DNA of 34,943 bases from Clostridium_AM sp964554365 (GTDB lineage: Bacteria; Bacillota; Clostridia; Clostridiales; Clostridiaceae): NCBI GenBank assembly GCA_964554365.1, contig CAZKOJ010000021.1, positions 1 to 34,943 on the forward strand, written 5' to 3'. Below, in pieces: positions 15,761 to 24,260 of this stretch (the first letter of the stretch is position 1; every line of letters begins with the position of its first letter). Both the position numbers and the translations under genes were made by a program. The notes under the pieces are model-generated. The model did not search any database and was not told where the DNA came from. It saw only the letters and a program-made list of their open reading frames with translations.

Positions 15761-17121
15761 AAAAAAGAGCGGTGACCATGAGAACAGTTTTTTTTAGGTA
15801 CTTATTGACTTTAGCACTGACGTTTGCTGCTATTTTCTCATTATATTTTGTAATAATGTATTTTGGCTATACGGCTGGAATATTTTTACCAGCAAACTAC
15901 AGCGAAAATTTAGCCAGACAGGCAAAAACTACAATTGAATCCACAAAGAAAATTACAGAGAATATGATTCCGGAGGGGTGTAAATTTGCTGTTTTTGATA
16001 AAAATTATAGGATAATTAAAACAAATTTAAATTCCGAGGATTTATCTGAAGCAAAGCAGTATGCACAAGGTACCTACCAAAACTATGGTGGCATAAAAAA
16101 TTACTATTTTATAGATAGGCAGGATGGCTCATGTGTTATACAGTATTATGTTACAACTAGATACAATTCTGATTTTTTAAATGAGAATTTCCCTAAACCA
16201 GAAATAATGTTCATTTCAATATTTGTTTTCTTATGCTTGATTATTACCTTTGTGATTTCAACATTTTATGCAAAAAGTTTGAAAAAGCATTTAAATCCCC
16301 TGCTGCAAGTAACAAAAAAAATCAAGGAACAGGATTTAGACTTTGAAATCAGCCATTCAGCAATTAAAGAATTTGATGATGTTCTGTTATCTTTGTCCGA
16401 TATGAAAGAAGAATTAAAAAAGTCTTTAGAACAGCAGTGGAATATTGAGCAGGGAAGAAAGGAACAAATTTCATCTCTAGCTCACGATATAAAAACACCC
16501 CTAGCTGTTATCAAGGGCAATTCGGAATTATTGGTAGATTCACCGCTTAATGAAGAACAGCAAGAGTACATAGGATTCATTCACAAAAATACAAATCAAA
16601 TTGAAAAATATGTGAAGATGTTGATTGAAGTATCCAAAACAGAAACAGGTTTTCTTATACAGCCAAGCAAAGTGAATACACACCAATTTATTGCAGATAT
16701 TCATATCCAACTAAATGCTCTTGCATCTACAAAAAAATTACAGGTTCAATGTGAAGAAAAAGCTTTACCATCAGAAATTACAATTGACCAAGATTTGATG
16801 TATAGGGCAATTATTAATATCATTTCTAATGCAGTGGATTATTCCCCCAAAAGCAGTAAAATATATTTTAGGGTAGAAACTTTGCAAGATAACATTTGTT
16901 TTACAATTATAGATAGTGGCAAAGGCTTTTCAGAGAAAGATATTAAATTTGCTGCAACACAATTTTATACAGGTGATAAGAGCCGAACATCTAAAACACA
17001 TTATGGTATGGGCCTGTACATAGCTGATTCTATTGTTAAACAGCATGGTGGTTGGCTACATATTGAAAATTCATCTATTACAGGAGGAGCACAGGTTACA
17101 ATTAAAATTCCAGCCAAGTAA
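15751..17121 (+). CDS. Membrane histidine kinase of the lan cassette (CprK/LanK-like)
   Basis: 456 residues. TM1 is about 16-40, an extracellular loop of about 110 residues (41-150) is the probable peptide sensor, and TM2 is about 152-172. The H-box reads SSLAHDIKTPLAVIKG with His245. The N-box is INIISNAVDYS with Asn360, G1 is DSGKGF (388-393) and G2 is YGMGLYIA (418-425). ATG 15751 overlaps the end of the regulator gene and follows GGGGGA; ATG 15778 is an alternative. The medium-sized loop fits the LanK/CprK group that senses peptides directly, unlike the loopless BceS type. Confidence 0.88.
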   Translation: MEVKKRAVTMRTVFFRYLLTLALTFAAIFSLYFVIMYFGYTAGIFLPANYSENLARQAKTTIESTKKITENMIPEGCKFAVFDKNYRIIKTNLNSEDLSEAKQYAQGTYQNYGGIKNYYFIDRQDGSCVIQYYVTTRYNSDFLNENFPKPEIMFISIFVFLCLIITFVISTFYAKSLKKHLNPLLQVTKKIKEQDLDFEISHSAIKEFDDVLLSLSDMKEELKKSLEQQWNIEQGRKEQISSLAHDIKTPLAVIKGNSELLVDSPLNEEQQEYIGFIHKNTNQIEKYVKMLIEVSKTETGFLIQPSKVNTHQFIADIHIQLNALASTKKLQVQCEEKALPSEITIDQDLMYRAIINIISNAVDYSPKSSKIYFRVETLQDNICFTIIDSGKGFSEKDIKFAATQFYTGDKSRTSKTHYGMGLYIADSIVKQHGGWLHIENSSITGGAQVTIKIPAK

Positions 17122-17141
17122 AAATACAGTTCTAAAAAATA

Positions 17142-17303
17142 TTAGGCATCCGAAAGAAAATAACAAGTCAAAAATTCTGAGAATATTTTGCGTTAGGCGA
17201 AGAGCCATGACCTGCGCATAGTAAACTATGTAAGGGTTATGGCGATGAAGCATAACACAAAATAGACCAGAATACTGACTAGTTATTTTTTGAAGATGCC
17301 TTA
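17142..17303. repeat. Long imperfect inverted repeat (hairpin element, MITE-like or structured RNA)
   Basis: Nested arms pair across about 160 bases: 17145-17150 with 17295-17300, 17166-17170 with 17276-17280, 17174-17179 with 17268-17273, 17185-17190 with 17258-17263, 17192-17195 with 17253-17256, and 17204-17212 with 17235-17243. The tip, CATAG-TAAA-CTATG, also pairs. It begins 20 bases after the kinase stop. No T-run follows, and the inner part is richer in G and C than its surroundings. It could be a miniature transposon or a conserved RNA; I do not recognise it. Confidence 0.65.
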
Positions 17304-17385
17304 AGTGATTCCTAGGTTTATGTGGAACAAATGCTAAATTACCATTAAAAAACTGAAAATAAATTATATCAATTCAAATAAATGG

Positions 17386-17422
17386 AATACCTGAAAATTT
17401 TTATGAAATTTTCAGGTATTTT
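17386..17422 (+). terminator. Intrinsic terminator downstream of the lan cassette
   Basis: A perfect 15-bp stem pairs 17386-17400 with 17406-17420 and is followed by TTTT (17419-17422). It lies beyond the hairpin element and would end kinase transcripts. Confidence 0.8.
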
Positions 17423-17468
17423 AAAATATGATTGTAACAGGCTAGTCTATTAAAAGTATAAATAACTA

Positions 17469-17498
17469 TTGTTTCATTACTACATTAATAAATATAAT
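17469..17498 (+). promoter_or_regulatory. Probable promoter of the corrinoid operon
   Basis: TTGTTT at 17469-17474 and TATAAT at 17493-17498 are 18 bases apart. This leaves a leader of about 110 bases, in which I recognise no riboswitch. Confidence 0.5.
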
Positions 17499-17617
17499 GG
17501 ATTTGGAAGTTATATAAATTTACCTTAGACATAAATTAAAATAAGTTTTTGATGAATTGAAAATTTCATCTCAAGCAAGTTTTATTTGATTAACTTTAGA
17601 AGAAAGAAGGTGGAAAG

Positions 17618-19342
17618 ATGTGCTTGGTTAAATTTATAAATAAAAATATACAGATAGAAGTTGAACCTGAAACAAAGCTTATAGATTGTATTAGAAAGGC
17701 AGGATTGAAAATAGAAACTCCTTGTAATTCCACTGGCAAATGCGGTAAATGTAAAGTTAAAGCCTATGGTGAGTTAAGCCCTAAAACTCAAGAGGAAAAA
17801 AAACATTGCAGCGAAGATAATATAAGATTAGCTTGCATAGCTCAGGTTAACGGAGATGTAGAAATACAACTAATAGAAGAAAAGAAAAGTTTGAAAACTA
17901 TAAATAAAGGATTTTCCATAGATACGGAAATCCAAGGGGGTATTAAAAAAGTAAAACTTCCTAATGTTGATAGAAAAAAGTGTGTTCCTTATAAAGATAC
18001 TTTAAATTATAAGGTTAATAACTTTAATTTAATAAAAAATATAGGAGTAATAGAAAGAGCAAAACAAGAAGATATTTGTGGAGTAGTGTTTAAGGACGAG
18101 CTATTAGACGTAAGAGAATATATAGAAGTACCTTTAGGGATAGCTATAGATATAGGTACTACAGGTTTATCAGCTTATCTTGTGAATTTAGAAACAGGAA
18201 AAGTGTTAAACAATGTTTCTTCATTAAATCCACAAACTGAGTATGGCGGAGATGTGCTTTCTAGAATAACCTTCTGCATGCAAGAGCCTACTGGCGTTGA
18301 TATGTTAAGCAATTGTATTAAAGAGAAAATAAATCATATGATTGAAGAATTAGCAGATGGTGAGTTCAACCTTAATGATATTTACAGAGTGGTAATAGCT
18401 GCTAACACTACTATGCTTCATCTTTTTTTAGGAGTAAATCCAGACTGTATAGCTAAAGCACCCTATAGATCTGTGTTTTTAGATCAGTTTGATTTTAAAG
18501 CAAGTGAGTTTGGTGTAAATATCAATAAACAGGGTATTTTAACAATACTGCCTTCAGTTTCATCTTATGTAGGTGCAGATATTATGGCAGGAGTGGTAGC
18601 TGTAGATTTTCAAAACAAAAAACATTCTTCAATATTTATAGATATTGGAACTAATGGAGAAATAGTAGCCATATCTGATGGTAAAATGGCAGCTTCTTCT
18701 ACAGCAGCAGGGCCAGCACTAGAGGGTATGAATATTTCTTGTGGTTCAAGAGCTGAAGATGGTGCTATAGACTCCTTTAGCATAGACGAAAACCTTAACA
18801 TAAATTATTCAACTATAAGTGATGAAAAACCTATGGGTATTTGCGGTAGTGGTCTTATAGATATAGCTGCAGCTTTAGTAAAAAGTGAAATAGTATTAAG
18901 TAGTGGAAGGTTTAATAAAAACTTACCAGAAAAATTGAGAAATAGATTAATAGATAAAAAGTTCTACATAACAGAAGAAGTGTATATATCTCAAAAAGAT
19001 ATAAGACAGCTGCAATTAGCAAAAGGAGCTATTGCATCAGGAATTATTATGCTTTTAAAGGAAATAGATGTAGATATTGAAGATATAGAAGAAGCTGTAA
19101 TAGCAGGTGCTTTTGGATATCATATAAATCCAGAAAGTATTAAGACCATTAGCCTTATTCCAAAAGGATTTAAAGGTAAAATAAATTTTGTAGGTAATTC
19201 ATCTATTGAAGGAGCTAGGATTGCTCTCATAAATGAAAATAAGCTTAATTTGATGAGTGAAATTAGAGAAGGTATGAGAGTGGTAGAGCTTTCTACTAAG
19301 AAAGATTTTCAAGAATATTTCATTGAAGCACTTAATTTTTAA
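17618..19342 (+). CDS. ATP-dependent reductive activase of corrinoid proteins (RACo/RamA-like)
   Basis: Returns corrinoid proteins that have slipped to inactive cob(II)alamin to the active Co(I) form. Of 574 residues, the N-terminal 80 form a plant-type [2Fe-2S] ferredoxin domain with C36, C42, C45 and C73 (CNSTGKCGKC, then RLACIAQV). A linker follows. The C-terminal ASKHA-fold ATPase begins near 180 with IAIDIGTTGLSAYLVN and continues with FIDIGTNGEIVA, AAGPALEGMNISCGSRAEDGAID, GICGSGLIDIAAAL and AVIAGAFGYHINP. This is the RACo architecture ([2Fe-2S]) rather than the two-[4Fe-4S] RamA of methanogens. It heads the operon, and its target should be the corrinoid protein at 20312-20947. The SD AAGGTGG supports the start. 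Confidence 0.92.
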   Translation: MCLVKFINKNIQIEVEPETKLIDCIRKAGLKIETPCNSTGKCGKCKVKAYGELSPKTQEEKKHCSEDNIRLACIAQVNGDVEIQLIEEKKSLKTINKGFSIDTEIQGGIKKVKLPNVDRKKCVPYKDTLNYKVNNFNLIKNIGVIERAKQEDICGVVFKDELLDVREYIEVPLGIAIDIGTTGLSAYLVNLETGKVLNNVSSLNPQTEYGGDVLSRITFCMQEPTGVDMLSNCIKEKINHMIEELADGEFNLNDIYRVVIAANTTMLHLFLGVNPDCIAKAPYRSVFLDQFDFKASEFGVNINKQGILTILPSVSSYVGADIMAGVVAVDFQNKKHSSIFIDIGTNGEIVAISDGKMAASSTAAGPALEGMNISCGSRAEDGAIDSFSIDENLNINYSTISDEKPMGICGSGLIDIAAALVKSEIVLSSGRFNKNLPEKLRNRLIDKKFYITEEVYISQKDIRQLQLAKGAIASGIIMLLKEIDVDIEDIEEAVIAGAFGYHINPESIKTISLIPKGFKGKINFVGNSSIEGARIALINENKLNLMSEIREGMRVVELSTKKDFQEYFIEALNF

Positions 19343-19412
19343 TAAGGTATCTGAAAAGAAATATATTCATCAGTGATACAAGCAGAAGGTTTTATTATTT
19401 AGGAGGTATTGT

Positions 19413-20285
19413 ATGGAACATGAAATTAAATTCAAGTGCATATCAGATCATTTAGAAGAAATACCTAAGGAAATAGTGGAAAGACTAGGAACAACCTTCC
19501 CAGAAGCACATATGAAAGTAGAGCCTATGTGTGCCCTTGCGAAAGCACTTAGAGAAAACCACAACGACACTGTATCTATGATCCCTTTTTGTTTAACTGT
19601 TGAGGCAGAAGCCTTAGGCGCAGATATAAAAATGGGAGATGAAAAGATTGGACCAAGAGTTGGAGAGTATGCTTTTCAAAGTATTGAAGAACTAAAAAAT
19701 TTAAAAGAAATAGACTTAACTAAAAAAAGAATAAAAGAAGTTTTAGAAGCAGTAGAAAATTTAAGTAAACAAGGAGAAACTGTAGCTCTAGCGGTACAAG
19801 GCCCATTTACTATAATGAGCTCACTGATTGATCCAAGGCTTTTTTATAAAGCTGTAAGAAAAGATAAGGAATCAGTAGAGATTTTTATGAAAGTCATTGA
19901 AAACAGTATAGTTAAGTATATTGAAGAAGGAGCAAAAAGAGGAGCAAAAATAATATCTTTTGGAGATTCAGCAGGTACTATAGACATTGTTGGACCTAAA
20001 ATATACAAAGAATACAGTGGAAGATACAGCTATAATGTGCTTAAGAAAATAGAGAATAAACTAGGAGATTCTATACTACATTTATGTGGAATAACTTCAG
20101 TTTCATTGGATAAAGGGGAGTTTATAAAATCTACACCTATAGAAGTAGAAGAGAATATAACTTACGGAGCTGCTCTAGAAAAAATAATTGACCAGAGAAA
20201 AGATGTCAAAATAGTAGGACATTATTGTTTAAAAAAGACACCTATTAAAATGAAAAAACCAGTAGTATGGAAAATAGAATTATAA
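19413..20285 (+). CDS. UroD-fold methyltransferase (MtaA/CmuA-like), short form
   Basis: 290 residues. The zinc motif is H223-L-C225-G in ILHLCGITS, with C272 in GHYCLKK as third ligand. PFCLTVEAEALGAD (58-71) is nearly the same as PFCMTIEAEAMGAE in the methyltransferase at 22017-23030, so the two are close paralogs. It lacks the family's usual N-terminal 30 residues (the TPKER...DRPP start), and its tail is short and lysine-rich. Whether it is a distinct functional subtype or a trimmed copy cannot be told. The SD AGGAGG is good, so it is probably translated. It presumably moves a methyl group to or from the corrinoid protein encoded next. Confidence 0.83.
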   Translation: MEHEIKFKCISDHLEEIPKEIVERLGTTFPEAHMKVEPMCALAKALRENHNDTVSMIPFCLTVEAEALGADIKMGDEKIGPRVGEYAFQSIEELKNLKEIDLTKKRIKEVLEAVENLSKQGETVALAVQGPFTIMSSLIDPRLFYKAVRKDKESVEIFMKVIENSIVKYIEEGAKRGAKIISFGDSAGTIDIVGPKIYKEYSGRYSYNVLKKIENKLGDSILHLCGITSVSLDKGEFIKSTPIEVEENITYGAALEKIIDQRKDVKIVGHYCLKKTPIKMKKPVVWKIEL

Positions 20286-20311
20286 TAATAAATTTTGAAA
20301 GGAAGATAAAA

Positions 20312-20947
20312 ATGAAAGAAGAATTAATTAAAGGTTTATCAAATGCAGTATTAGAAATGGAAGAGGATGAAACAGTAAAAATTGCAAAGCAATGTGTAGA
20401 AAATAACATTAATGCATACGAAGCTATAGATCAAGGTTTAGCAAATGGTATGAATAGAGCAGGTAAGCTATATGAAGAAGGAGAATATTACATCCCTGAA
20501 CTTTTAATGTGTTCAGACGCTATGTATTCAGGTTTAGATATATTAAAACCTCATCTTAAAAAAGATGAAAATGAAGGTAAAAATAAGGTAGTAATTGGAG
20601 TAGTTCAAGGTGATACTCATGATATAGGAAAAAATTTAGTTAAAATAATGATGGAAACTGAAGGCTTTGAAGTAATTGACCTTGGCAGAGATGTACCACC
20701 AATAGATTTTGTAGAAAAAGCAAAAGAAGTTGGAGCAGACATAATAGTGTTATCAACTCTTATGACTACAACTATGGATGGTATGGGTGAAGTTGTAAAT
20801 ATATTAAAAGAACAAGGCTTAAAGGATAAAATAAAAGTTATGATAGGTGGAGGTCCTATATCCCAAAGCTTTGCAGACAAAATAGATGCAGATGGATATA
20901 CTACAGATGCTTCAAAAGCTGCTAAATTTGCTAGAAATTTAGTGTAA
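20312..20947 (+). CDS. Methyltransferase cognate corrinoid protein (MtmC/MttC/MtvC-like)
   Basis: The methyl carrier of the system, 211 residues. The N-terminal helical cap domain is about 1-90. The Rossmann cobalamin-binding domain carries GDTHDIGKNLV with the base-off cobalt ligand His103. GRDVPPIDFV, TLMTTTMDGM and GGGPISQSFADKIDADGY complete the B12-binding fold. The frame is open from TTG 20267, but AAAGGAAG before ATG 20312 gives the normal N-terminus. It lies between methyltransferase genes, as is usual for such systems, and is the expected substrate of the activase. Confidence 0.94.
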   Translation: MKEELIKGLSNAVLEMEEDETVKIAKQCVENNINAYEAIDQGLANGMNRAGKLYEEGEYYIPELLMCSDAMYSGLDILKPHLKKDENEGKNKVVIGVVQGDTHDIGKNLVKIMMETEGFEVIDLGRDVPPIDFVEKAKEVGADIIVLSTLMTTTMDGMGEVVNILKEQGLKDKIKVMIGGGPISQSFADKIDADGYTTDASKAAKFARNLV

Positions 20948-20979
20948 GAACATAATTTAAAGTACAATCTGTAGACAGG

Positions 20980-21993
20980 TTGCCCTGCAACCCTAATATA
21001 GCAAATGGGGTAGCTCGTATTCATGGATGTAAAATTTCAGATTTTAACACTAGTGGCAAAATTATAGCAGAAGCTCAGATATCTGCCTATAAGCGATTTG
21101 GAATGGACGGAGTTAGAGTTTTTACAGACCTATATGTTTGGGCTGAGGCTATGGGAGCACAAGTGGTACTGCCAGAAGATAACACTGCAGATTTTTTAAA
21201 ACCTGTTATAGCTGATATTAAGGATATTGACAAAATAAAAATTGCCAATCCTTATAAAGATGGAAGGCTTCCTGTATTTGTGGAAGCTATGAAATATTTA
21301 GTAGATGCTTTAGGGGAAGAAGTGCCTTGTTCTGGTGGTATTGTGGGACCATTTTCTAATGCATTTTTTCTAGTAGGTATTGAGAAGATGACAAAATTGT
21401 TTTTCAAAAGCCCAGAAGCAGTCCACAAACTCTGTGAAATTTCACTTCAAACTTGTATTGAATATGCTAAAGTTATAATAGAGGCAGGACTTACACCAAC
21501 TATATCTGAGCCACTAGCCTCCTGTACTATAATAAGTCCTAAACATTTTAGAATTTTTTGTCTTCCATACTTAAGAAGACTTATAGAGTTTATTAATTCA
21601 AAAGGTAAAATGACAGTATTACATATATGCGGTAAAACTGAAAAAATATGGCCAGATATAGGTGATATGGCTTCTATTGGGGTTGCAGGTTTTAGCATGG
21701 ACAATATGGTAAGTCTTAAAGCATGTAAAGAAACTATAGGGGATAAAGTTAAGATATTAGGTAATGTAGATCCATCTAATGTTATGTATGCTGGTACTAA
21801 AGATGAGGTGAGAAATGCTGTTATAAATGCGGCTATGGAAGGTTATGATAGTCCTAAAGGTTATGTTATAATGTCTGGATGCAGTCTTCCTGTAGAAACA
21901 CCTCTAGAAAATATTCAAGTTATGATGGATACTACTAGAGAAATTGGATATCCAGTCCATGCCCAAAAGCTTCAAAAAATGCTTAGAAAATAG
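20980..21993 (+). CDS. UroD-fold methyltransferase (MtaA-like), 5' end uncertain
   Basis: 337 residues if read from TTG 20980. The zinc ligands are H215 and C217 in LHICGKT and C301 in MSGCSLP. The blocks ILGNVDP and TPLENI are as in the family. The start is abnormal: there is no ATG and no SD in the 32 bases after the corrinoid stop. The open frame continues upstream of the TTG as FKVQSVDR before a TAA, which looks like the tail of the family's N-terminal helix ending in VDRLP. The first 10-15 residues therefore seem lost or frameshifted, or translation is coupled to the upstream gene from a poor TTG. The body is intact and looks functional. Confidence 0.8.
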   Translation: MPCNPNIANGVARIHGCKISDFNTSGKIIAEAQISAYKRFGMDGVRVFTDLYVWAEAMGAQVVLPEDNTADFLKPVIADIKDIDKIKIANPYKDGRLPVFVEAMKYLVDALGEEVPCSGGIVGPFSNAFFLVGIEKMTKLFFKSPEAVHKLCEISLQTCIEYAKVIIEAGLTPTISEPLASCTIISPKHFRIFCLPYLRRLIEFINSKGKMTVLHICGKTEKIWPDIGDMASIGVAGFSMDNMVSLKACKETIGDKVKILGNVDPSNVMYAGTKDEVRNAVINAAMEGYDSPKGYVIMSGCSLPVETPLENIQVMMDTTREIGYPVHAQKLQKMLRK

Positions 21994-22016
21994 CTATTAA
22001 AATGGAGGGGATAGAT

Positions 22017-23030
22017 TTGTTAACGCCAAAGGAGAGATTAGAACTGGCTCTTAAAAGAGAGAGTGTAGATAGACCACCTTGTATATGCCCTGGAGGCATG
22101 ATGAATATGATAGTAGAAGAAGTAATGGATTTAACAGGCTGTAAATGGCCAGAAGCACATATAGATCCTAAACTTATGTCTGACTTAGCAGCAGGAGTAT
22201 ATGAAAATGGTGGATTTGAAAACGTTGGAGTACCTTTTTGTATGACAATAGAAGCAGAAGCCATGGGTGCAGAAGTGTTTTTAGGAACAAAAGTAAATGA
22301 ACCTAGAGTGACAGCATATATAATAGATTCTGTTGATCAGTGGAAAAACCTAAAAAACATAGATGTAAATGAGGGAAGAGCCAAAGTTGTAGTGGATGCT
22401 ATTAAAATGTTAAAAGAAAAAAACTTAGGAGTACCAGTAATAGCTAATTTAACTGGACCTATAAGTGTAGCATCATCACTTATGGAACCTGTAACTTATT
22501 ATAAAGAGTTACTTAGAAAACCTAAAGAAGCTCATGAGTTTATGGAGTTTGTAACAGATAACCTAATAGCTTTTGGAAAAGCACAATTAGTAGCTGGTGC
22601 AGATGTATTAACTATATCAGACCCAAGTGGTACAGGAGAAATATTAGGACCTAAATTGTTTAGAGAGTTTGCAGTGCCTTATTTAAATAGGATAATAGAT
22701 TCTTTAAAAGAATTTGCTAAGGGAGGCACTATAATTCATATATGTGGAAGGTTAAAAAGCATATATAAAGAATTGAATGAGCTTACTAGTGATGCTTTAA
22801 GTTTTGATTCTATAACTAGTATAAAACAAGTATGTGAAAATGTTCATAACAAAGCTATAATGGGAAACGTAAGTACTTTTTCACTAGAAAACAACTGTTT
22901 TGACGATGTAAAAAGTTTATCAAATAATTGCATAAAATCTGGTGTAGGCATTCTTTCACCAGCTTGTGGTATTGGACCTAGAACACCATTAAAAAATATA
23001 CAAGCCATGGTAAATGCAGCTAAGGAATAA
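22017..23030 (+). CDS. UroD-fold methyltransferase (MtaA/MtbA-like)
   Basis: 337 residues with the full family N-terminus LTPKERLELALKRESVDRPP. The zinc ligands are H241 and C243 in IIHICGRL and C317 in SPACGIGPRTPLKNI. An in-frame ATG exists at 22002, but its following GGAGGGG is a perfect SD for TTG 22017, so TTG is taken as the start. The last gene of the operon; a terminator follows directly. A close paralog of 19413-20285. Coenzyme M is not expected in clostridia, so tetrahydrofolate or an unknown thiol is the likelier acceptor. That is inference. Confidence 0.87.
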   Translation: MLTPKERLELALKRESVDRPPCICPGGMMNMIVEEVMDLTGCKWPEAHIDPKLMSDLAAGVYENGGFENVGVPFCMTIEAEAMGAEVFLGTKVNEPRVTAYIIDSVDQWKNLKNIDVNEGRAKVVVDAIKMLKEKNLGVPVIANLTGPISVASSLMEPVTYYKELLRKPKEAHEFMEFVTDNLIAFGKAQLVAGADVLTISDPSGTGEILGPKLFREFAVPYLNRIIDSLKEFAKGGTIIHICGRLKSIYKELNELTSDALSFDSITSIKQVCENVHNKAIMGNVSTFSLENNCFDDVKSLSNNCIKSGVGILSPACGIGPRTPLKNIQAMVNAAKE

Positions 23031-23033
23031 ACA

Positions 23034-23058
23034 AGAGGGCTAATTTTAGCCCTCTTTA
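23034..23058 (+). terminator. Terminator of the corrinoid operon
   Basis: A 10-bp stem pairs 23034-23043 with 23046-23055 (its innermost pairs open to form the loop), followed by TTTATT. Confidence 0.85.
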
Positions 23059-23955
23059 TTACATACCTTTATAATTCATACTGGTTTTACTTATATCAGT
23101 ATGTTGATATGCTGGTTCTGCATGAATTAACACATAAGAATTAGGAAGAACTACATTTATTTCATTTTCTATTTTACTGCATAAATTATGAGCTTGTATC
23201 AATGAAAATTTCTCATCAATTTTTAAATGAATATCTATTTGTTTATTTTCACCACATTGTCTTGTTCGGAGCTTGTGATATCCCTTAATCTCTCCATGAG
23301 ATTTTACAATTTTTACAATTTCATCTATATCGCCATCACAAAGCTTACTATCCACTAAATCTTTTAAGGATTTTTTAGTTAAATTTATAGAAGTTTTAAT
23401 TATTAAACAGGCTACTACTATAGCTGTTATAGGGTCTATTATTGTTAAACCTGTAAGCTTTACTATTATAAGACCTCCAAACACGCCTAAAGATGTAATT
23501 ACATCTGTTAATAGGTGTAAGGCGTCAGCTTCTAATGCAATAGAATTTGTTTTCTTTGATATTTTCATTAGTATTGTTGATATTATGAAATTAATAATAG
23601 AAGATACAATCATAACTAATAATCCTGCACCTACACTTTCTATTTTACATCCAGAAATTATTTTTTTAGTAGCTTCAAAAATAATTAAAGCTGCTGCAAA
23701 AAATATAAGAATTGCTTCTACAAAACCAGAAACATTTTCATATTTACCATGACCAAAAGGGTGATCATCATCTTCAATTTGAGAAGCTTTCTTTATAGAA
23801 AAAAAGGCTATAAAACTTGCTAACAAATCTATAGAAGAATGTATAGCTTCTGATATAACACTTATAGATCCTATAGTTATGCCAGCTACAAATTTAAATA
23901 TAATAAGTAGTGAGTTTGATATTATAGATAAAATAGCTGCATTTGCTTTATTCAT
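23059..23955 (-). CDS. Cation diffusion facilitator (CDF) family metal/proton antiporter
   Basis: Exports a divalent metal, probably zinc, from the cytoplasm. 298 residues with six membrane helices and a C-terminal cytoplasmic metal-sensing domain from about 205. Site A is H39xxxD43 (SEAIHSSIDL) in TM2 and H147xxxD151 (ALHLLTD) in TM5. HPFGHGKYE at 65-73 is the usual loop. The His in TM2 (HD-HD site, as in animal ZnTs, rather than DD-HD as in E. coli YiiP) is known to favour zinc over cadmium. The SD CAGGAGG precedes the ATG by 8 bases. It is monocistronic. Confidence 0.9.
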   Translation of the reverse strand: MNKANAAILSIISNSLLIIFKFVAGITIGSISVISEAIHSSIDLLASFIAFFSIKKASQIEDDDHPFGHGKYENVSGFVEAILIFFAAALIIFEATKKIISGCKIESVGAGLLVMIVSSIINFIISTILMKISKKTNSIALEADALHLLTDVITSLGVFGGLIIVKLTGLTIIDPITAIVVACLIIKTSINLTKKSLKDLVDSKLCDGDIDEIVKIVKSHGEIKGYHKLRTRQCGENKQIDIHLKIDEKFSLIQAHNLCSKIENEINVVLPNSYVLIHAEPAYQHTDISKTSMNYKGM

Positions 23956-24175
23956 TAATATGGCCTCCTGAATTTAAATTTACATGATTATATTTATACA
24001 ACTAAAATTCATATATCATACAATATATGCTCAATTGATAAAAAAAGATACAAAAAAATTTATTGAAAAACATGCAAATACATATGAATTTTTGAAATGA
24101 ATAAAAGATATTAATTCTCAAATGATAAAAAAATAACAGATTTTAACTATAAAATATTTGTGTGACATAATATGC

Positions 24176-24259
24176 TGAATACACATATTATTTTAAAAAA
24201 TGTGTATTCAACGTTAATAGAATAAGCATATTGTACATAAGTAACAATATGCTTATTCT
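24176..24259. other. Pair of adjacent hairpins in the CDF-recQ intergenic region
   Basis: An 11-bp stem pairs 24176-24186 with 24200-24210. A perfect 16-bp stem pairs 24219-24234 with 24244-24259, directly at the recQ stop (24261). The second is likely to end recQ transcripts, although neither has a clean T-run. The rest of the 23956-24260 gap is A/T-rich, with nothing else I can name. Confidence 0.6.
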
Positions 24260-24260
24260 G

